A stretch of DNA of 64,000 nucleotides from Streptomyces rishiriensis (lineage in GTDB: Bacteria; Actinomycetota; Actinomycetes; Streptomycetales; Streptomycetaceae): the NCBI RefSeq assembly GCF_003112535.1, contig NZ_BEWA01000026.1, positions 44,524 to 108,523 of the forward strand, read 5' to 3'. Below, one piece after another: positions 52,761 through 61,539 of the stretch. Below the pieces are notes generated by a model. That model saw only the letters and a program-made list of their open reading frames with translations, made no database searches and was not told where the DNA came from. The first letter of the stretch is position 1. Every line of letters begins with the position of its first letter. The translations under genes and the position numbers were made by a program.

Positions 52761-52872
52761 GAGAGCTCACCTCGCATCAGTACTCCCGGCGTCTGCTGGT
52801 CGGCCGGAGGTCCGGGGGTCGTCCCCCCGGGACAGCACAGCACGGGCATGTGCTCCGCCTCCCCTTCACGTG

Positions 52873-52927
52873 CGTACGTCCCCGCACACGGTACGGGACC
52901 GAGTACGGGGACGTACGTACGACTGGC
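52873..52927 (-). terminator. long-armed inverted repeat downstream of enolase
   Basis: cgtacgtccccg (52873-52884) and cggggacgtacg (52916-52927), perfect 12-bp arms, 31-base loop with internal gtacggg repeats. Probably the eno terminator, though the loop is long. Confidence 0.6.
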
Positions 52928-52965
52928 TGGGCCTTGCCCCTGGCGGGGCCTCGCCCGTGCCGTGC

Positions 52966-54252
52966 CTAGTTGGCGGAGCGGAAGCGCGGGAAGGCGCTGC
53001 GGCCGGCGTACACCGCGGCGTCGTCGAGGATCTCCTCGATGCGCAGCAGCTGGTTGTACTTGGCGACGCGGTCCGAGCGGGCCGGGGCGCCGGTCTTGAT
53101 CTGGCCGCAGTTCACCGCGACGGCGAGGTCGGCGATGGTGACGTCCTCGGTCTCGCCGGAGCGGTGGGACATCATGCACTTGAAGCCGTTGCGCTGGGCC
53201 ATCTCGACGGCGTCCAGGGTCTCGGTCAGCGAGCCGATCTGGTTCACCTTGACGAGCAGGGCGTTCGCGGAACCCTCCTCGATGCCGCGGGCGAGGCGCT
53301 CGGGGTTGGTGACGAAGAGGTCGTCGCCGACGATCTGGACCTTGTCGCCCAGCTTGTCGGTGATGACCTTCCAGCCCGCCCAGTCGTCCTCGAACAGCGG
53401 GTCCTCGATGGAGACCAGCGGGTACGCGGAGACGAGCTCCTCGTAGTACTCGGTCATCTCGGCGGCCGAGCGGGACTTGCCCTCGAACTCGTACTTGCCG
53501 TCCTTGTAGAACTCGGACGCGGCGACGTCGAGCGCGAGCGCGATCTGCTCGCCGGGGATGTAACCGGCCTGCTGGATGGCCTCGATGATGAGGTCGAGCG
53601 CGGCGCGGTTGGAGTCCAGGTTCGGGGCGAAGCCGCCCTCGTCGCCGAGGCCGGTGGACAGGCCCTTGGTCTTCAGCACCTTCTTGAGGGTGTGGTAGAC
53701 CTCGGCGCCCCAGCGCAGCGCCTCGGAGAAGGACTCCGCGCCGATCGGGGCGATCATGAACTCCTGGATGTCCACGTTGGAGTCGGCGTGCGAGCCGCCG
53801 TTCAGGATGTTCATCATCGGAACGGGCAGCAGGTGCGCGTTCGGGCCGCCCAGGTAGCGGAACAGCGGCAGGTCGCTGGCCTCGGACGCGGCGTGGGCGA
53901 CGGCCAGGGAGACGCCGAGGATGGCGTTGGCGCCGAGCGAGCCCTTGTTGTCGGTGGCGTCCAGGTCGAACATGGCCTGGTCGATCAGGCGCTGCTCGGT
54001 GGCGTCGTAGCCGACGAGCTCCGGGCCGATCTGCTCGATGACGGCGAGGACGGCCTTCTCGACACCCTTGCCGTGGTAGCGGTTGGGGTCGCCGTCGCGG
54101 AGCTCGACGGCCTCGAAGGCGCCGGTGGAAGCGCCGGACGGAACGGCGGCACGACCCGTGCTGCCGTCGTCGAGGCCGACCTCGACCTCGACCGTGGGGT
54201 TGCCTCGGGAGTCCAGGATTTCCCGGGCTACGACGACGTCGATGGACGGCAC
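52966..54252 (-). CDS. eno: enolase
   Basis: 428 residues. Converts 2-phosphoglycerate to phosphoenolpyruvate. VVAREILDSRGNPTVEVEV, SGASTGAFEAVELRDGD, GDEGGFAPNL, the metal-site ESFSEALRWGAEVYH and the signature MMSHRSGETED are all canonical. AAGGAG lies 6 bases before GTG 54252, giving MPSIDVVVARE; the ATG at 54258 overlaps this ribosome binding site and is rejected. The cut between eno and divIC is 205 bases. Confidence 0.98.
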   Translation of the reverse strand: MPSIDVVVAREILDSRGNPTVEVEVGLDDGSTGRAAVPSGASTGAFEAVELRDGDPNRYHGKGVEKAVLAVIEQIGPELVGYDATEQRLIDQAMFDLDATDNKGSLGANAILGVSLAVAHAASEASDLPLFRYLGGPNAHLLPVPMMNILNGGSHADSNVDIQEFMIAPIGAESFSEALRWGAEVYHTLKKVLKTKGLSTGLGDEGGFAPNLDSNRAALDLIIEAIQQAGYIPGEQIALALDVAASEFYKDGKYEFEGKSRSAAEMTEYYEELVSAYPLVSIEDPLFEDDWAGWKVITDKLGDKVQIVGDDLFVTNPERLARGIEEGSANALLVKVNQIGSLTETLDAVEMAQRNGFKCMMSHRSGETEDVTIADLAVAVNCGQIKTGAPARSDRVAKYNQLLRIEEILDDAAVYAGRSAFPRFRSAN

Positions 54253-54386
54253 GAGCATCTCCTTCTTGGGATGTGACGCTGGTTGTGCGGGGCCCGCGGG
54301 CCATGACGGCCTCGGCGAGCCTTGCGACTAGAGCCTAACCGCCCCCGGGCCGTCGGCAGCCGACCGACCGTCCCGTGGACAGACAG

Positions 54387-54415
54387 ACCGTACCTATTGT
54401 TCACGCCCGGAACAA
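54387..54415 (-). promoter_or_regulatory. candidate eno promoter
   Basis: Minus strand TTGTTC (54410-54415), 17-base spacer, TACGGT (54387-54392). Predicts a leader of about 130 nt before GTG 54252. Confidence 0.4.
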
Positions 54416-54466
54416 AGGGGGTGGCCGAGAAAGGTTGCCGGGAGACGGCGAACGGGCAAAGAGAAA

Positions 54467-54508
54467 CCCCGCTCCGGCGCGTACGGGGGAACACGCACCG
54501 GAGCGGGG
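54467..54508 (-). terminator. terminator of first Rpf gene
   Basis: 11-bp stem (54467-54477 with 54498-54508) continued by four pairs after one mismatch; the minus strand continues TTTCTCTTT. About 90 bases past the gene stop. Confidence 0.75.
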
Positions 54509-54598
54509 GGCCCGTGGGGACGGGGGGCGGCCCTCACGAGGTCCGCGGTGTGCCGACCTCGATCGTGGGGGCGCCGCGGCTTCTCGGGGAGCCGGGTG

Positions 54599-55306
54599 TC
54601 ACTTCAGGTGCAGCTGCTGACCCGGGAAGATGAGGTTCGCGTCCTCGACGATGTCCTTGTTCAGCTCGAACAGCTTGTGCCAGCCGCCCTTGACCTTGTG
54701 CTTCGCGGCGATGGAGCTGAGGGTGTCGCCCTTGACGACCTTGTACTCGCCGTCGCCCTTCTTGACCTTCTCGCCGGTCGGGGTGGTGACCGTCTTGGAG
54801 GCGGCCGGGCGGTCGGTGGAGCGGGAGGCGCTCTGCTTCTCGGTCGAGCGGGTGCTGCTGCCGCTGTCCGACGAGCCGGAGGAGCTGGACGAGCCGGAGG
54901 AGTTCGAGGAGCCGGAGCCGCCGCCGTTGTAGGAGGCGCCGGACAGGCCCGTGCCGCAGACCGGCCAGGCGCCCTTGCCCTGGGAGGCGAGGACCTTCTC
55001 GGCGACGGAGATCTGCTGCGACTTGGAGGCCTGGTTGGCCTGCGCGGCGTACTGCGTGCCGCCGTACGCGGCCCAGGTGGAGGCGGAGAACTGCAGGCCG
55101 CCGTAGTAGCCGTTGCCGGTGTTGATGGACCAGTTGCCGCCGGACTCGCACTGGGCGACCGTGTCCCACTCGGAGGCGGTGGCGGCGGAGGCGTTGCCGG
55201 CCGCCATCAGCGGAGCGGCGATGGCGACACCGGTGACGCCGGCCAGAGCGGCGGCGCGGGTGGCCTTGGACGGACGACGGTGCTTGCCCTTGGCGGAAAA
55301 CAGCAT
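54599..55306 (-). CDS. rpfA: resuscitation-promoting-factor-like secreted hydrolase with LysM
   Basis: 235 residues from ATG 55306. Signal peptide 1-42 (AAGNASAA), Rpf/transglycosylase-like domain with catalytic Glu54 in WDTVAQCESGGNW and GYYGGLQFSASTWAAYGG, Ser/Gly linker, then LysM (YKVVKGDTLSSIAAKH..GGWHKLFELNKDIV..IFPGQQL) that binds peptidoglycan. It cleaves peptidoglycan during spore germination. A ydaO-type c-di-AMP riboswitch in its leader supports the rpfA name. Confidence 0.93.
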   Translation of the reverse strand: MLFSAKGKHRRPSKATRAAALAGVTGVAIAAPLMAAGNASAATASEWDTVAQCESGGNWSINTGNGYYGGLQFSASTWAAYGGTQYAAQANQASKSQQISVAEKVLASQGKGAWPVCGTGLSGASYNGGGSGSSNSSGSSSSSGSSDSGSSTRSTEKQSASRSTDRPAASKTVTTPTGEKVKKGDGEYKVVKGDTLSSIAAKHKVKGGWHKLFELNKDIVEDANLIFPGQQLHLK

Positions 55307-55399
55307 GGTGGATCCCCTCACCGACGCCTGCGAGGTGAGCTGTCGGGTTCGGGCCGTGTGAGTTGCCCGGTCACTCCTCCGCGGAAGCACTGCTCCCTG

Positions 55400-55545
55400 G
55401 AGGGGTGACTTCACCCCAAGCCGGATCCAGCCTCAACAGCCGGTCCCGGCGCTTACCTTGGGTCCCCCGCTCCTGCCTACGGCGCTTGACGCGACGACTG
55501 TTCCCGGACTGCCGCTGGCAGGATTCGGCGTTGCGACGGCCGGGG
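55400..55545 (-). ncRNA. ydaO-yuaA (c-di-AMP) riboswitch in rpf leader
   Basis: On the minus strand the leader contains the conserved ydaO blocks in order: ACGCCGAATCCTGCC (55515-55533), GCAGGAGCGGGGGACCCAA (about 55457-55477) and CTTGGGGTGAA (55410-55422). This aptamer binds c-di-AMP and shuts off downstream cell-wall hydrolase genes; it is documented for rpfA in S. coelicolor. Boundaries are approximate. Confidence 0.88.
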
Positions 55546-55700
55546 CTCGGATTGCCGAGCGGCCTCGACCGTAGACACGTGATCCGCCGAATTTCAAAGA
55601 CGATCAGGGCTTCTGAGACTCATCCCACACTTTCACCAAACCGGACAATTGGCAGCGAAGCATGACGTGAACTCCCGCTACTTTTACCGGGTTTTGCGCC
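55546..55700. other. promoter region of riboswitch-controlled gene
   Basis: Less GC-rich stretch upstream of the riboswitch and downstream of the second Rpf gene stop (55701). Probably holds the rpfA promoter; no hexamer pair is convincing. Confidence 0.4.
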
Positions 55701-56783
55701 CTATTGGACCCCTGTGTCGAGGGTCTGACCGGGGGCGATGTCGCTCGGGTCGCCGCCGATGAGGTCCCTGTTCTCGGCATACAGGGCACGCCATCCGCCG
55801 TCGAGGCCAAGGGAGTCGGCGATGGAGACGAGCGAGTCCCCCTCCTGGACGACATAGGTGGCCGCGGCATGCCGGCCGGCGGAGGCGGGGACGGCGGCGT
55901 TCGGCGCGACGTCCTCGGCGCTCTTGGCGCTCTTGGCGCTCTTGGTCGCGTCCTCGTCGGCGGTGGCCCCGCGGTGCCGGCCGGAGCCGAGGGAGCCGGT
56001 GTCGACGAGACTCCAAGAGCCCACACCCTGGACCGACTTGTCCGACTCGTCCACTTCCGGGCTCACCGTGGGCGAGCCGCCTGACGTCCGCCCGCCACCC
56101 GAGCCTGCCGAACCCTTGCCCCCGGCGGAGGCGGTGGAGTCACCCGCGGCGGCGGAGGAAGAGGAGGAAGGGGACGAAGAGGAGGAAGGGGACCCCGAGG
56201 GCGAACTGGAGGCATCCACGGACGAGTCGGACGATCCCTTCGCCGAGCCGTCGCCCGACGCGTCGGAGGAACTCGAGGAACCGGAGGACCCCGAGGAACC
56301 GGAGGAGCCCGAAGAACCGGACAGACCCTTGGACAGATCGGACAATCCGGAGGAGGACGAACCGGAGGAGTCGTCCGCCAGACCCGTGTCCACGGCCAGC
56401 GCGCCGTTCGCCTTGGTGAGGCCGGAGGTCAGCCCGCAGGTCCCCCACGCGCCGATGCCCTGAGCCGCGAGCACCTTCTGCGCCACCGCGATCTGCTGGT
56501 TGCGGCTGGCCAGATCCGGACGCGTGGCGTAGTCGAGCCCGCCGTAGGTCTCCCAGTCCTTCTGGCTGAGACTCAGGCCGCCGAACTCGCCGTCACCCTT
56601 GTCGGCGCTCCACGAGCCACCGGTCTCGCACTGCGCCACCTTGTCCCACACCGTGCCGTCGGCAGCGCTCGCGCCGGAGGCGGCGAGCAGCGGGATGGCG
56701 ATGGCGGAGCCGGTCACCCCGGCCGCGACGAGGAGGGCCGGAGCCTGACGGGGGCGACGGTGTCGACCGTTCCCGGAGAGCAT
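55701..56783 (-). CDS. second Rpf-like secreted hydrolase with long Ser-rich linker and LysM
   Basis: 360 residues from ATG 56783. Signal peptide 1-41, Rpf domain with catalytic Glu53 in WDKVAQCETGGSW and FGGLSLSQKDWETYGG, then about 170 residues of Ser/Gly/Asp-rich linker (SGSSGSSGSS..., SPSSSSSPSSSSS), a SAKSAKSAE repeat and a C-terminal LysM (YVVQEGDSLVSIADSL..GGWRALYAENRDLI..IAPGQTL). Tandem paralogue of rpfA, but I see no ydaO elements in its own leader. No strong RBS; AGAAAGG lies 8 bases upstream. Confidence 0.9.
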   Translation of the reverse strand: MLSGNGRHRRPRQAPALLVAAGVTGSAIAIPLLAASGASAADGTVWDKVAQCETGGSWSADKGDGEFGGLSLSQKDWETYGGLDYATRPDLASRNQQIAVAQKVLAAQGIGAWGTCGLTSGLTKANGALAVDTGLADDSSGSSSSGLSDLSKGLSGSSGSSGSSGSSGSSSSSDASGDGSAKGSSDSSVDASSSPSGSPSSSSSPSSSSSAAAGDSTASAGGKGSAGSGGGRTSGGSPTVSPEVDESDKSVQGVGSWSLVDTGSLGSGRHRGATADEDATKSAKSAKSAEDVAPNAAVPASAGRHAAATYVVQEGDSLVSIADSLGLDGGWRALYAENRDLIGGDPSDIAPGQTLDTGVQ

Positions 56784-56987
56784 GCGAGGGGCCTTTCTCT
56801 GGACAGCAGTACCGGCGCGGCGTCCGAGACCGGCCCGTCGCGCTGACGAGTGAACGTATCGGCAGACGATCACTTGTCACAAGTTCATGCCGCGCAGATC
56901 ACGTGAAGATCACAGAGTTGAGGACTGGTCACCTTTGCTACGCCGAATGGTCACACTCCGGCTGACATGTGATCAGACCCGGGCGGG

Positions 56988-58283
56988 TTATGTACCGGAA
57001 CGCTCCGGAGTGAACTGCACCGGCAACGTCCGCAGTCCACGCATGATGAGCCCGCCCCGCCACCTCAACTCGGCCGGATCCGCCGCCAGTCGGAGGTCGG
57101 GCAGCCGGGTGAGAAGGGCGGCCAGCGCGGTCCGGCCCTCGAGCCGGGCCAGCGGGGCGCCCAGGCAGTAGTGGATGCCGTGGCCGTAGCCGAGGTGCTG
57201 GTTGTCACGGCGGGAGAGATCGAGCACGTCGGGGTCCGTGAAACGCGCCGGGTCCCGATCGGCTGCCGCGAGGACGACGAGGACGGGGTCGCCGGGCGCG
57301 ATGTCCTGATCCCCGAGGCGCAGCGGCTCGGTCGCGTACCGCCAGGTCGCCAGTTCCACGGGGCCGTCGTAGCGCAGGAGTTCCTCGATCCCGGTCTCCA
57401 GCAGGGAAGGGCCGCCGCCGTCCTCGGTGAGCGACCGCTGGAGGCGGGCACGCTGCTCGGGGTGGGTGAGGAGGGCGTAGGCGCCGTTGCCGATGAGGTT
57501 GACCGTCGTCTCGAAGCCCGCGAACAGCAGGATGAAGGCCATGGCGGCGGCCTCGTTCTCGGTGAGGTGCTCGCCGTGGTCGGAGGCGCGGATGAGGCCG
57601 GAGATGAGGTCCTCGCCGGGGGCCGGCCGAGCGGGCAGCTCCGCGCGTTTGCGGTGGATGAGCTCCAGCAGATAGCCGCGCATCTTCTTCACCGACCGCG
57701 CGACGCCGCCGCGCGGCCCTCCGCCGTGCCGGATCATCATGCCCGCCCAGTCCCGGAAGTCGTCCTGGTCCTCGCGCGGGACGCCCAGCAGGTCGCAGAT
57801 GGCGTAGATGGGCAGGGGGAAGGCGAAGTCGTGGATCAGGTCGGCCTCGCCCCGGTCCGCGAACCGGTCGAGGAGGTGATCGGTCAGCTCCTGCACCCGG
57901 GGCGCGAACTCGGCGACCCGGCGGGGCGTGAACGCCTTGCTGACGAGCCGGCGCAGCCGGGTGTGGTCGGGCGGGTCGATGTTCAGCAGATGCGTCATCA
58001 GCTCGGCCTTGCGCTCACCGGGGATGCCGGTCTTCCCTCTGGCGTGGGCCGGCTCGTCGTGGTGCGCGGGGTTCTTGGACAGCCGCTGGTCGGCGAGGGC
58101 CTCTTTCGCGTCGGCGTACCGGGTGACCAGCCACGCCTCGACACCGCTGGGCAGCTCGGTGCGGTGCACGGGGGCGTGTTCGCGCAGCCAGGCGTAGGCG
58201 GGGTAGGGGTCGGTGGCGAACTCCCAGGTGAACAGCTCGGGAGCGGGCGGGACGTCGGCCGGGGGGCGGGGCTGGTTGGTCAC
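56988..58283 (-). CDS. cytochrome P450, CYP107-like
   Basis: 431 residues from GTG 58283. I-helix FAGFETTVN, ExxR in EELLR region, and haem loop LGYGHGIHYCLGAPLARLEG with Cys at about 373; the usual Phe of FxxGxxxC is Tyr here. Soluble bacterial class I P450 needing ferredoxin; none is adjacent. From memory the position next to rpf genes corresponds to CYP107U1 of S. coelicolor, linked to sporulation. Substrate unknown. Confidence 0.92.
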   Translation of the reverse strand: MTNQPRPPADVPPAPELFTWEFATDPYPAYAWLREHAPVHRTELPSGVEAWLVTRYADAKEALADQRLSKNPAHHDEPAHARGKTGIPGERKAELMTHLLNIDPPDHTRLRRLVSKAFTPRRVAEFAPRVQELTDHLLDRFADRGEADLIHDFAFPLPIYAICDLLGVPREDQDDFRDWAGMMIRHGGGPRGGVARSVKKMRGYLLELIHRKRAELPARPAPGEDLISGLIRASDHGEHLTENEAAAMAFILLFAGFETTVNLIGNGAYALLTHPEQRARLQRSLTEDGGGPSLLETGIEELLRYDGPVELATWRYATEPLRLGDQDIAPGDPVLVVLAAADRDPARFTDPDVLDLSRRDNQHLGYGHGIHYCLGAPLARLEGRTALAALLTRLPDLRLAADPAELRWRGGLIMRGLRTLPVQFTPERSGT

Positions 58284-58642
58284 GCCTCGACGGTAGCGGG
58301 GTGCCGGGCGAGCACTGCGCGCGCACCCGGACGCCCCGGCCCGGCGGCCCTGCGCCGCCCAGGGCCGCGTCCGCGGACTCCTTCGCCCGCGGACTCCTTC
58401 GCCCGCGGCAGGGTGGTCGACCAGTGCGGGGTCGCGCCACTGCAGCCTGCTGCGGTGCCCGCCCGCAGCAGGCGCACCGGCAGCCGGTTCGCCGACGGCA
58501 GGTTCGCCGCAGGCAGCGGCTGCATCGGCAGCGGCGCACGGGCGGGCCCGAGCGCGACCGGGTCGGCCGCCTTCGGCGCGGGGCCGCCGTCGGGGCCGGG
58601 CGCCGCCCTCGCACACCGACGGCGGCCGGGAGCGGGAGCGGG
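58284..58642. other. intergenic region between P450 and MazG genes
   Basis: 359 bases. Open frames across it are Pro/Arg/Gly-rich and unsupported. Contains two copies of ggactccttcgcccgc at about 58376-58407 and short repeats of ggcagg. No gene or RNA seen. Confidence 0.5.
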
Positions 58643-59785
58643 CTAACCCGCCACCCCTTCGGCGGCCCGGATCGCGTCCCGGTACGCCCTGGCCGCCGCC
58701 CGCAGCGCCGCCTCGGGGTCCACGCCCTCGGCCTCCGCGCGGGCGGCGAGGGCGAGCAGCTCGTAGCCGATGCCGTCGGCGCCCGTCCCCCCGGATCCCG
58801 TGCCCTCTGCTCCCCTGCTTCCGGATCCCGTGCCCTCCGCTCCCCTGCTTCCGGATCCCGTGCCCTCCGCTCCCCTGCTTCCGGATCCCGTGCCGTCGGC
58901 TGTCGGGAGCGGCACGTCCAGGCCCGCCGTGCGGGCCCGTGCCACCAGCTTGGCGGCGAGGGCCAGTCCGGGCTGGTGCAGGGGGACGCCGTCCGTCACG
59001 GACGCGCGCCGTTTCTCGTCCGCCTTCGTGCGCAGCCAGTGCTCCTTGACCTCCTCCGGGGTCGTGGCCGTGGCGTCGCCGAAGACATGGGGGTGGCGGT
59101 GGATGAGCTTGGCGACGATCGTGCCCGCGACGTCGTCCACGGAGAACGGGGACTCCGCGTCCTCCTCGGCGATGCGGGCGTGGAAGACGACCTGGAGCAG
59201 GACGTCGCCCAGTTCCTCGCGGAGCTCGTCGCGGTCGCCGACCTCGATCGCCTCGACCAGTTCGTACGACTCCTCGACCGCGTACTTCGCCAGGCCCCGG
59301 TGGGTCTGCCGGGAGGACCAGGGGCACTCGGCCCGTATGCGGTCCATGACCTGGACGAGGTCGAGCAGGCGGGCTCCGGGCAGGTCGTAGGAGGCGGGGA
59401 GCAGCTCCAGCTCGGGCATCGTCACGCGGCCGGAGCCCGCCAGCCGGGCCAGCCCGTCCGTGAGGGCCGGCTCGCCCTCGCCGGTCGCCACGACCACGGC
59501 CGTGCGGCCGCCCGCGCAGGCGGCGACGAGGCCCTCGGCGGTCGGGGACGTCTCCTCGACCGTGAGTCCGGCGTCCCGCAGATAGGGCAGTTGCGGATGC
59601 GCGCCGTCCGCGCACAGCACCTGGTCCGCCGTGCGCAGGGCCTGCCAGGCGGGCCAGGACAGCAGGCCGGGGGCCACGCGGTGGCTGGTGGTGAGCAGGA
59701 CGATGCGGCCGGGGGCCGGGGCCCCTTCGAAGACCGCGGCGGGGCCGCCGGCCGGGCGGCCGCTGGACGGGCTGGATGCGTTCAC
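58643..59785 (-). CDS. mazG: MazG-family nucleoside triphosphate pyrophosphohydrolase with N-terminal methylase-like domain
   Basis: 380 residues from GTG 59785 (weakly supported start). N-terminal 120 residues resemble a degenerate tetrapyrrole-methylase domain as in YabN-type proteins; then the MazG domain LLDLVQVMDRIRAECPWSSRQTHRGL, YAVEESYELVEAIE and ELGDVLLQVVFHARIAEED with the metal-binding ExxE-x-ExxD pattern. Removes aberrant NTPs. A 30-base tandem repeat encoding GTGSGSRGAE is inserted near residue 300. The usual second MazG signature is less clear. Confidence 0.88.
   Translation of the reverse strand: MNASSPSSGRPAGGPAAVFEGAPAPGRIVLLTTSHRVAPGLLSWPAWQALRTADQVLCADGAHPQLPYLRDAGLTVEETSPTAEGLVAACAGGRTAVVVATGEGEPALTDGLARLAGSGRVTMPELELLPASYDLPGARLLDLVQVMDRIRAECPWSSRQTHRGLAKYAVEESYELVEAIEVGDRDELREELGDVLLQVVFHARIAEEDAESPFSVDDVAGTIVAKLIHRHPHVFGDATATTPEEVKEHWLRTKADEKRRASVTDGVPLHQPGLALAAKLVARARTAGLDVPLPTADGTGSGSRGAEGTGSGSRGAEGTGSGSRGAEGTGSGGTGADGIGYELLALAARAEAEGVDPEAALRAAARAYRDAIRAAEGVAG
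58801..58890 (-). repeat. three 30-base tandem repeats in mazG
   Basis: Three 30-base copies (58801, 58831, 58861; one mismatch in the first), each with cccctgcttccggatcccg. In frame they encode a 10-residue GTGSGSRGAE-type unit three times, an expandable linker. Confidence 0.95.
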
Positions 59786-59882
59786 ACCTCGAACGTAACC
59801 CACACCCGCCGACGGCCCCACGAGTTGTCCACAGGCCCGTCGCATTCGTCATACCGGCCGGGCCGACGGGACCGCGCCGCCG

Positions 59883-60527
59883 TCACGTCGTCTGCTTGCT
59901 TCCCGCCGTCCCTGTCTCGCGTACCCAGGGGGTCTTCGCGTCGACGCGGGAGACCTTGCGGGCGTCCCAGCTGCCGTAGCGCGGGTTGAGGTCGACGTCG
60001 AGGCTCTTGGACGCCTTGGACAGGGCGTTCCAGAACGCGGGCTGGCTGGTGTTCGTGCCGAGCCGGGTGGCGAGTTTCTGGGCCTCCAGCTGAAGGCGGA
60101 GGTTGTCCTCGAGGCGCTGCGGCGGGATGCCGTACTGCTGGAGCCACGCCTTCCGGAGCCCCTCCGCGCCGCCGGCCTGCTGTTCCAGGCCGGTCCGCAT
60201 CTCCTGGACCTCGCGGGGCGTGACGGTGACGCCCGCGTCCTCGGCGGCCCGCTGCAGCACACGGTCGAGGACCATGCCGTGCAGGGTGTCGCGGGTGAGG
60301 GTGCCGGTCTGGGCGAGGGCCTGCGCGTACTGCGTGTCGTCGGTGAAGACGGCGCGCTGGGCGGCGCGGACCTCCTTCACCCGGCTCTCCAGTTGCGCGA
60401 CGGTGATCCGCTGCCCGCCGACGACGGCCGCCGCGCCGGGATGCGCGTCGTTCCCGCAGGCGGCCAGAAGAGGGGCCGCCGCGATCACAGCGGACAGCAG
60501 GAGCGCGGTGCGACGACGGCGGTGCAA
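59883..60527 (-). CDS. SurA-N-like lipoprotein, TTG start
   Basis: 214 residues. TTG 60527 is the likely start: GGGAGG lies 6 bases upstream and it gives MHRRRRTALLLSAVIAAAPLLAACGND, a lipoprotein signal with lipobox LAAC. The rest (VVGGQRITVAQLESRVKEVRAAQRAVF... LGTNTSQPAFWNALSKASKSLDVDLNPRYG) resembles the SurA/PrsA N-terminal chaperone domain without a peptidyl-prolyl isomerase domain. Adjacent to mazG on the same strand, 97 bases away. Confidence 0.82.
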   Translation of the reverse strand: MHRRRRTALLLSAVIAAAPLLAACGNDAHPGAAAVVGGQRITVAQLESRVKEVRAAQRAVFTDDTQYAQALAQTGTLTRDTLHGMVLDRVLQRAAEDAGVTVTPREVQEMRTGLEQQAGGAEGLRKAWLQQYGIPPQRLEDNLRLQLEAQKLATRLGTNTSQPAFWNALSKASKSLDVDLNPRYGSWDARKVSRVDAKTPWVRETGTAGSKQTT

Positions 60528-60708
60528 GGAAACCTCCCGAGGAGATTGTGCGACGGTGCACAAAGTCTTGCGGTGATCGATGGTAGGCAGTGGCAGGCCC
60601 GGGGCCAACCCATTCGACCAACGATTCACCAGGACTTCGGGCACCGCCGCGCCCGCTCGCCGCCCGCTCGTCGGTGCGAGCGCTCAGCCCCGCGCGTGGG
60701 GGCCGCGC

Positions 60709-61539
60709 TCAGCCGACCAGCGCGACCGGTGCGTCCCACGAGTCGAGGTCCACGGTGAGCGTGTAACCGCGGCGGGTCTCCTTGCTGTTGACCTGGTACT
60801 GGTGGCCGCGGCTGTGACCGGTGAACTGGGTGGCCCCCCAGGGCCAGTCCGTGGTCGTGGTGTCCTGCTTGTCCCACAGCGCGTACCACAGGTTGCCCGG
60901 CAGATCCGTCTTGTCGGTCGCGGTGGCGATCGCCTTCGCGCTGGAGCTGGTGAAGCCGTAGTAGCCCGAGCGGTAGGTCTTGGCGCGCAGCGTCTTGGTG
61001 AAGGAGCGGACGTAGGCCAGCACGGAGTCGTTGCACGACTTGTTCGTGATGTCGTACGCCTCCATGTCGAGGTAGATCGGGCTGCCCGTCTTCATGCCGA
61101 GGGCGGACGCCTTGGCGGCGGCGTCCGCCGCGTCGGTCGCGCCCAGGGAGGTGGCCGTCGCGGCGGTGATCTTCTCGGGGCTGGAGCCGGTCTGGCAGGG
61201 CGGCTGGGCGCCGACGTACAGCGGGATGAGGTTCCAGCCGAGCGCGTTGACCGACTTGACCCAGGAGGCGGTCAGGTTGGGCTGTGCGCAGCCGCGGTTC
61301 TTGCCGCCCACGTAGACCGCGGCGCCGCCGTAGTAGCCGTTGGTCTTCCAGGCCTTCATCGCGGCCAGCGAGGGCGCGGTGCAGGCGTCGAAGGCACGGC
61401 CGGTGTACGTCTTCTGGGCGGGCCAGACGGTGGCCGCCATCGAGGTCTGGGCCGCTATGCCCGCCCCCGCGAGGACGGCCGCGCCGGCCACGCCCCACGT
61501 GATGTATCTGCGCTTCCTGGACTGCCGGTGCTCGGCCAT
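60709..61539 (-). CDS. secreted DUF1906 glycoside-hydrolase-like protein
   Basis: 276 residues from ATG 61539 (ATG 61551 also possible). Signal/anchor (ITWGVAGAAVLAGAGIAAQ), then the Rv2525c-like TIM-barrel: GRAFDACTAPSLAAMKAWKTNGYYGGAAVYVGG, LNASWVKSVNALGWNLIPLYVG-like and PIYLDMEAYD with candidate acids. Related to GH25-like hydrolases; enzymatic activity of DUF1906 is unproven. Peptidoglycan-related role suggested by the neighbouring rpf genes. Confidence 0.88.
   Translation of the reverse strand: MAEHRQSRKRRYITWGVAGAAVLAGAGIAAQTSMAATVWPAQKTYTGRAFDACTAPSLAAMKAWKTNGYYGGAAVYVGGKNRGCAQPNLTASWVKSVNALGWNLIPLYVGAQPPCQTGSSPEKITAATATSLGATDAADAAAKASALGMKTGSPIYLDMEAYDITNKSCNDSVLAYVRSFTKTLRAKTYRSGYYGFTSSSAKAIATATDKTDLPGNLWYALWDKQDTTTTDWPWGATQFTGHSRGHQYQVNSKETRRGYTLTVDLDSWDAPVALVG

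Larger units (their letters stand above)
54253..54598. other. enolase leader and rpf terminator region
   Basis: 346 bases without a gene. Holds the eno promoter candidate and 5' leader (about 130 nt), and the terminator of the Rpf gene at 54467-54508. Confidence 0.6.

Noticed and set aside
54253..54258. ATG 54258 as enolase start
   Set aside because: It overlaps the AAGGAG ribosome binding site of GTG 54252, whose product MPSIDVVVARE fits the family N-terminus.
56784..56987. Second ydaO riboswitch before the second Rpf gene
   Set aside because: I could not find the GCCGAATCC, GGGGACCCAA and TTGGGGTGAA blocks in order in its leader.
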